A DNA stretch of 64,000 nucleotides from assembly GCF_009728485.1 (NCBI RefSeq), contig NZ_VVIQ01000003.1, positions 248,001-312,000 on the forward strand. Reading direction: 5' to 3'. Shown piece after piece: positions 63,551 through 64,000 of the stretch; the stretch's first letter is position 1; each line of letters opens with the position of its first letter. The translations under genes and the position numbers were made by a program. Below the pieces are notes generated by a model. That model was not told where the DNA came from. It made no database searches and was given only the letters and a program-made list of their open reading frames with translations. Source of the DNA: Prevotella vespertina. Its GTDB lineage: Bacteria; Bacteroidota; Bacteroidia; Bacteroidales; Bacteroidaceae.

Positions 63551-64000
63551 ATGAGTGATAAACTTAAGAACCTAATCATACGTGCCCTCACTGGGATCGT
63601 ATTCGTTGCTATTATGGTGACGAGCATCATCAACCCTCTACGACTCACGTGTCTGTTCCTCATCATAACGGGAGCAGCCATGTGGGAATACACGGGATTG
63701 GTGAATAAAATAGATGGTGTAAAGGTCAATCGATTCATCTCTACCGTAGCAGGAGCCTACTTCTTCTGCGCTGTGACAGCCCTACAAGTGAATATGGTGA
63801 CGGGTTTTATCGTCTTCGTACCCTATGTTCTCACACTTATCTACCTCTTCGTTGCAGAACTCTACCTACAGAATAAGAATCCAATGCATAGTTGGGCTTA
63901 CACAATGTTAGGTCAGATGTACATTGCCTTCCCCTTCTCAATGATGAGCGTGTTAGCCTTCCAGCAGAAAGGCTATGGTATGACAACCTTCGATTATCTC
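63551..64000 (+). CDS. cdsA: Phosphatidate cytidylyltransferase, 3' end outside window
   Basis: 150 codons from ATG 63551 to the window edge: MSDKLKNLIIRALTGIVFVA, then GAAMWEYTGLVNK and several membrane helices. The N-terminal half of the CdsA family, which makes CDP-diacylglycerol for phospholipid synthesis. The diagnostic C-terminal signature lies beyond the window. It starts 10 bp after the ftsH stop, so it is co-transcribed. Confidence 0.85.
   Translation, partial: MSDKLKNLIIRALTGIVFVAIMVTSIINPLRLTCLFLIITGAAMWEYTGLVNKIDGVKVNRFISTVAGAYFFCAVTALQVNMVTGFIVFVPYVLTLIYLFVAELYLQNKNPMHSWAYTMLGQMYIAFPFSMMSVLAFQQKGYGMTTFDYL

Overview
This 64 kb window comes from the chromosome of a Bacteroidota bacterium, most likely Prevotella or a close relative. 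The evidence is the recurrent TAnnTTTG -7 promoter element, the TonB-type and fimbrillin surface proteins, the HU-type DNA-binding protein, the lipid A/LPS core operon, the complete menaquinone branch and the close-packed housekeeping genes. Both ends are cut: a tyrosine integrase at the left and cdsA at the right continue outside the window.

Layout. 1-2720 is a small accessory island: integrase (-), a short HTH protein, a D12-class (Dam-like) adenine methyltransferase and a short thymidylate-synthase-fold protein in which the usual base-reading Asn is Asp, closed by a perfect 14-bp terminator. 2.8-9.1 kb holds a TonB-family barrel, a lipoprotein, aroB and a HigBA-type toxin-antitoxin pair whose toxin gene is split by a 148-bp MITE. 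9.3-14.4 kb carries a PMCA-type Ca2+ ATPase, a YitT protein and mnmA. 14.5-19.3 kb has a MORN-GH25 lysozyme diverging from a probable copper set (Cys/His small protein, TonB receptor, HMA protein). 19.5-22.2 kb has a CPBP protease, ribF and two tRNAs.

22.5-33.3 kb is one long minus-strand LPS operon: waaA, an LpxL-type acyltransferase, a KdsB-like cytidylyltransferase, GT90, two GT4, GT9, an LtaS-like and an EptA-like membrane transferase, spaced by overlaps or by gaps of at most 48 bp. 33.5-40.2 kb has an outer membrane protein, pepD, a flippase-like membrane protein, then rsmA-msrC-frr-rsgA. 40.2-41.2 kb is a gene-free repeat field. 41.2-44 kb carries an HU-type protein and a fimbrillin locus whose leader ORF contains an (AG)17 tract. 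44.2-49.3 kb has a HAD phosphatase, pgi, gpsA and lysS. 49.8-56.3 kb is the menaquinone cluster menI-F-D-B-C-E, interrupted by a decayed GxxExxY gene. 57.8-64 kb has corA, a DUF349 protein, rsfS, ftsH and cdsA.

Intergenic DNA is rich in several distinct families of small palindromic repeats. One has entered the coding 5' end of the HAD gene. Another, about 240 bp long, is tandemly duplicated at 40.2 kb, with a matching 38-nt arm at 2.8 kb. The best candidates for new biology are the methyltransferase plus TS-like island, the SSR-controlled leader ORF of the fimbrillin operon, and the structured leaders. All calls come from reading the sequence; no database search was run.
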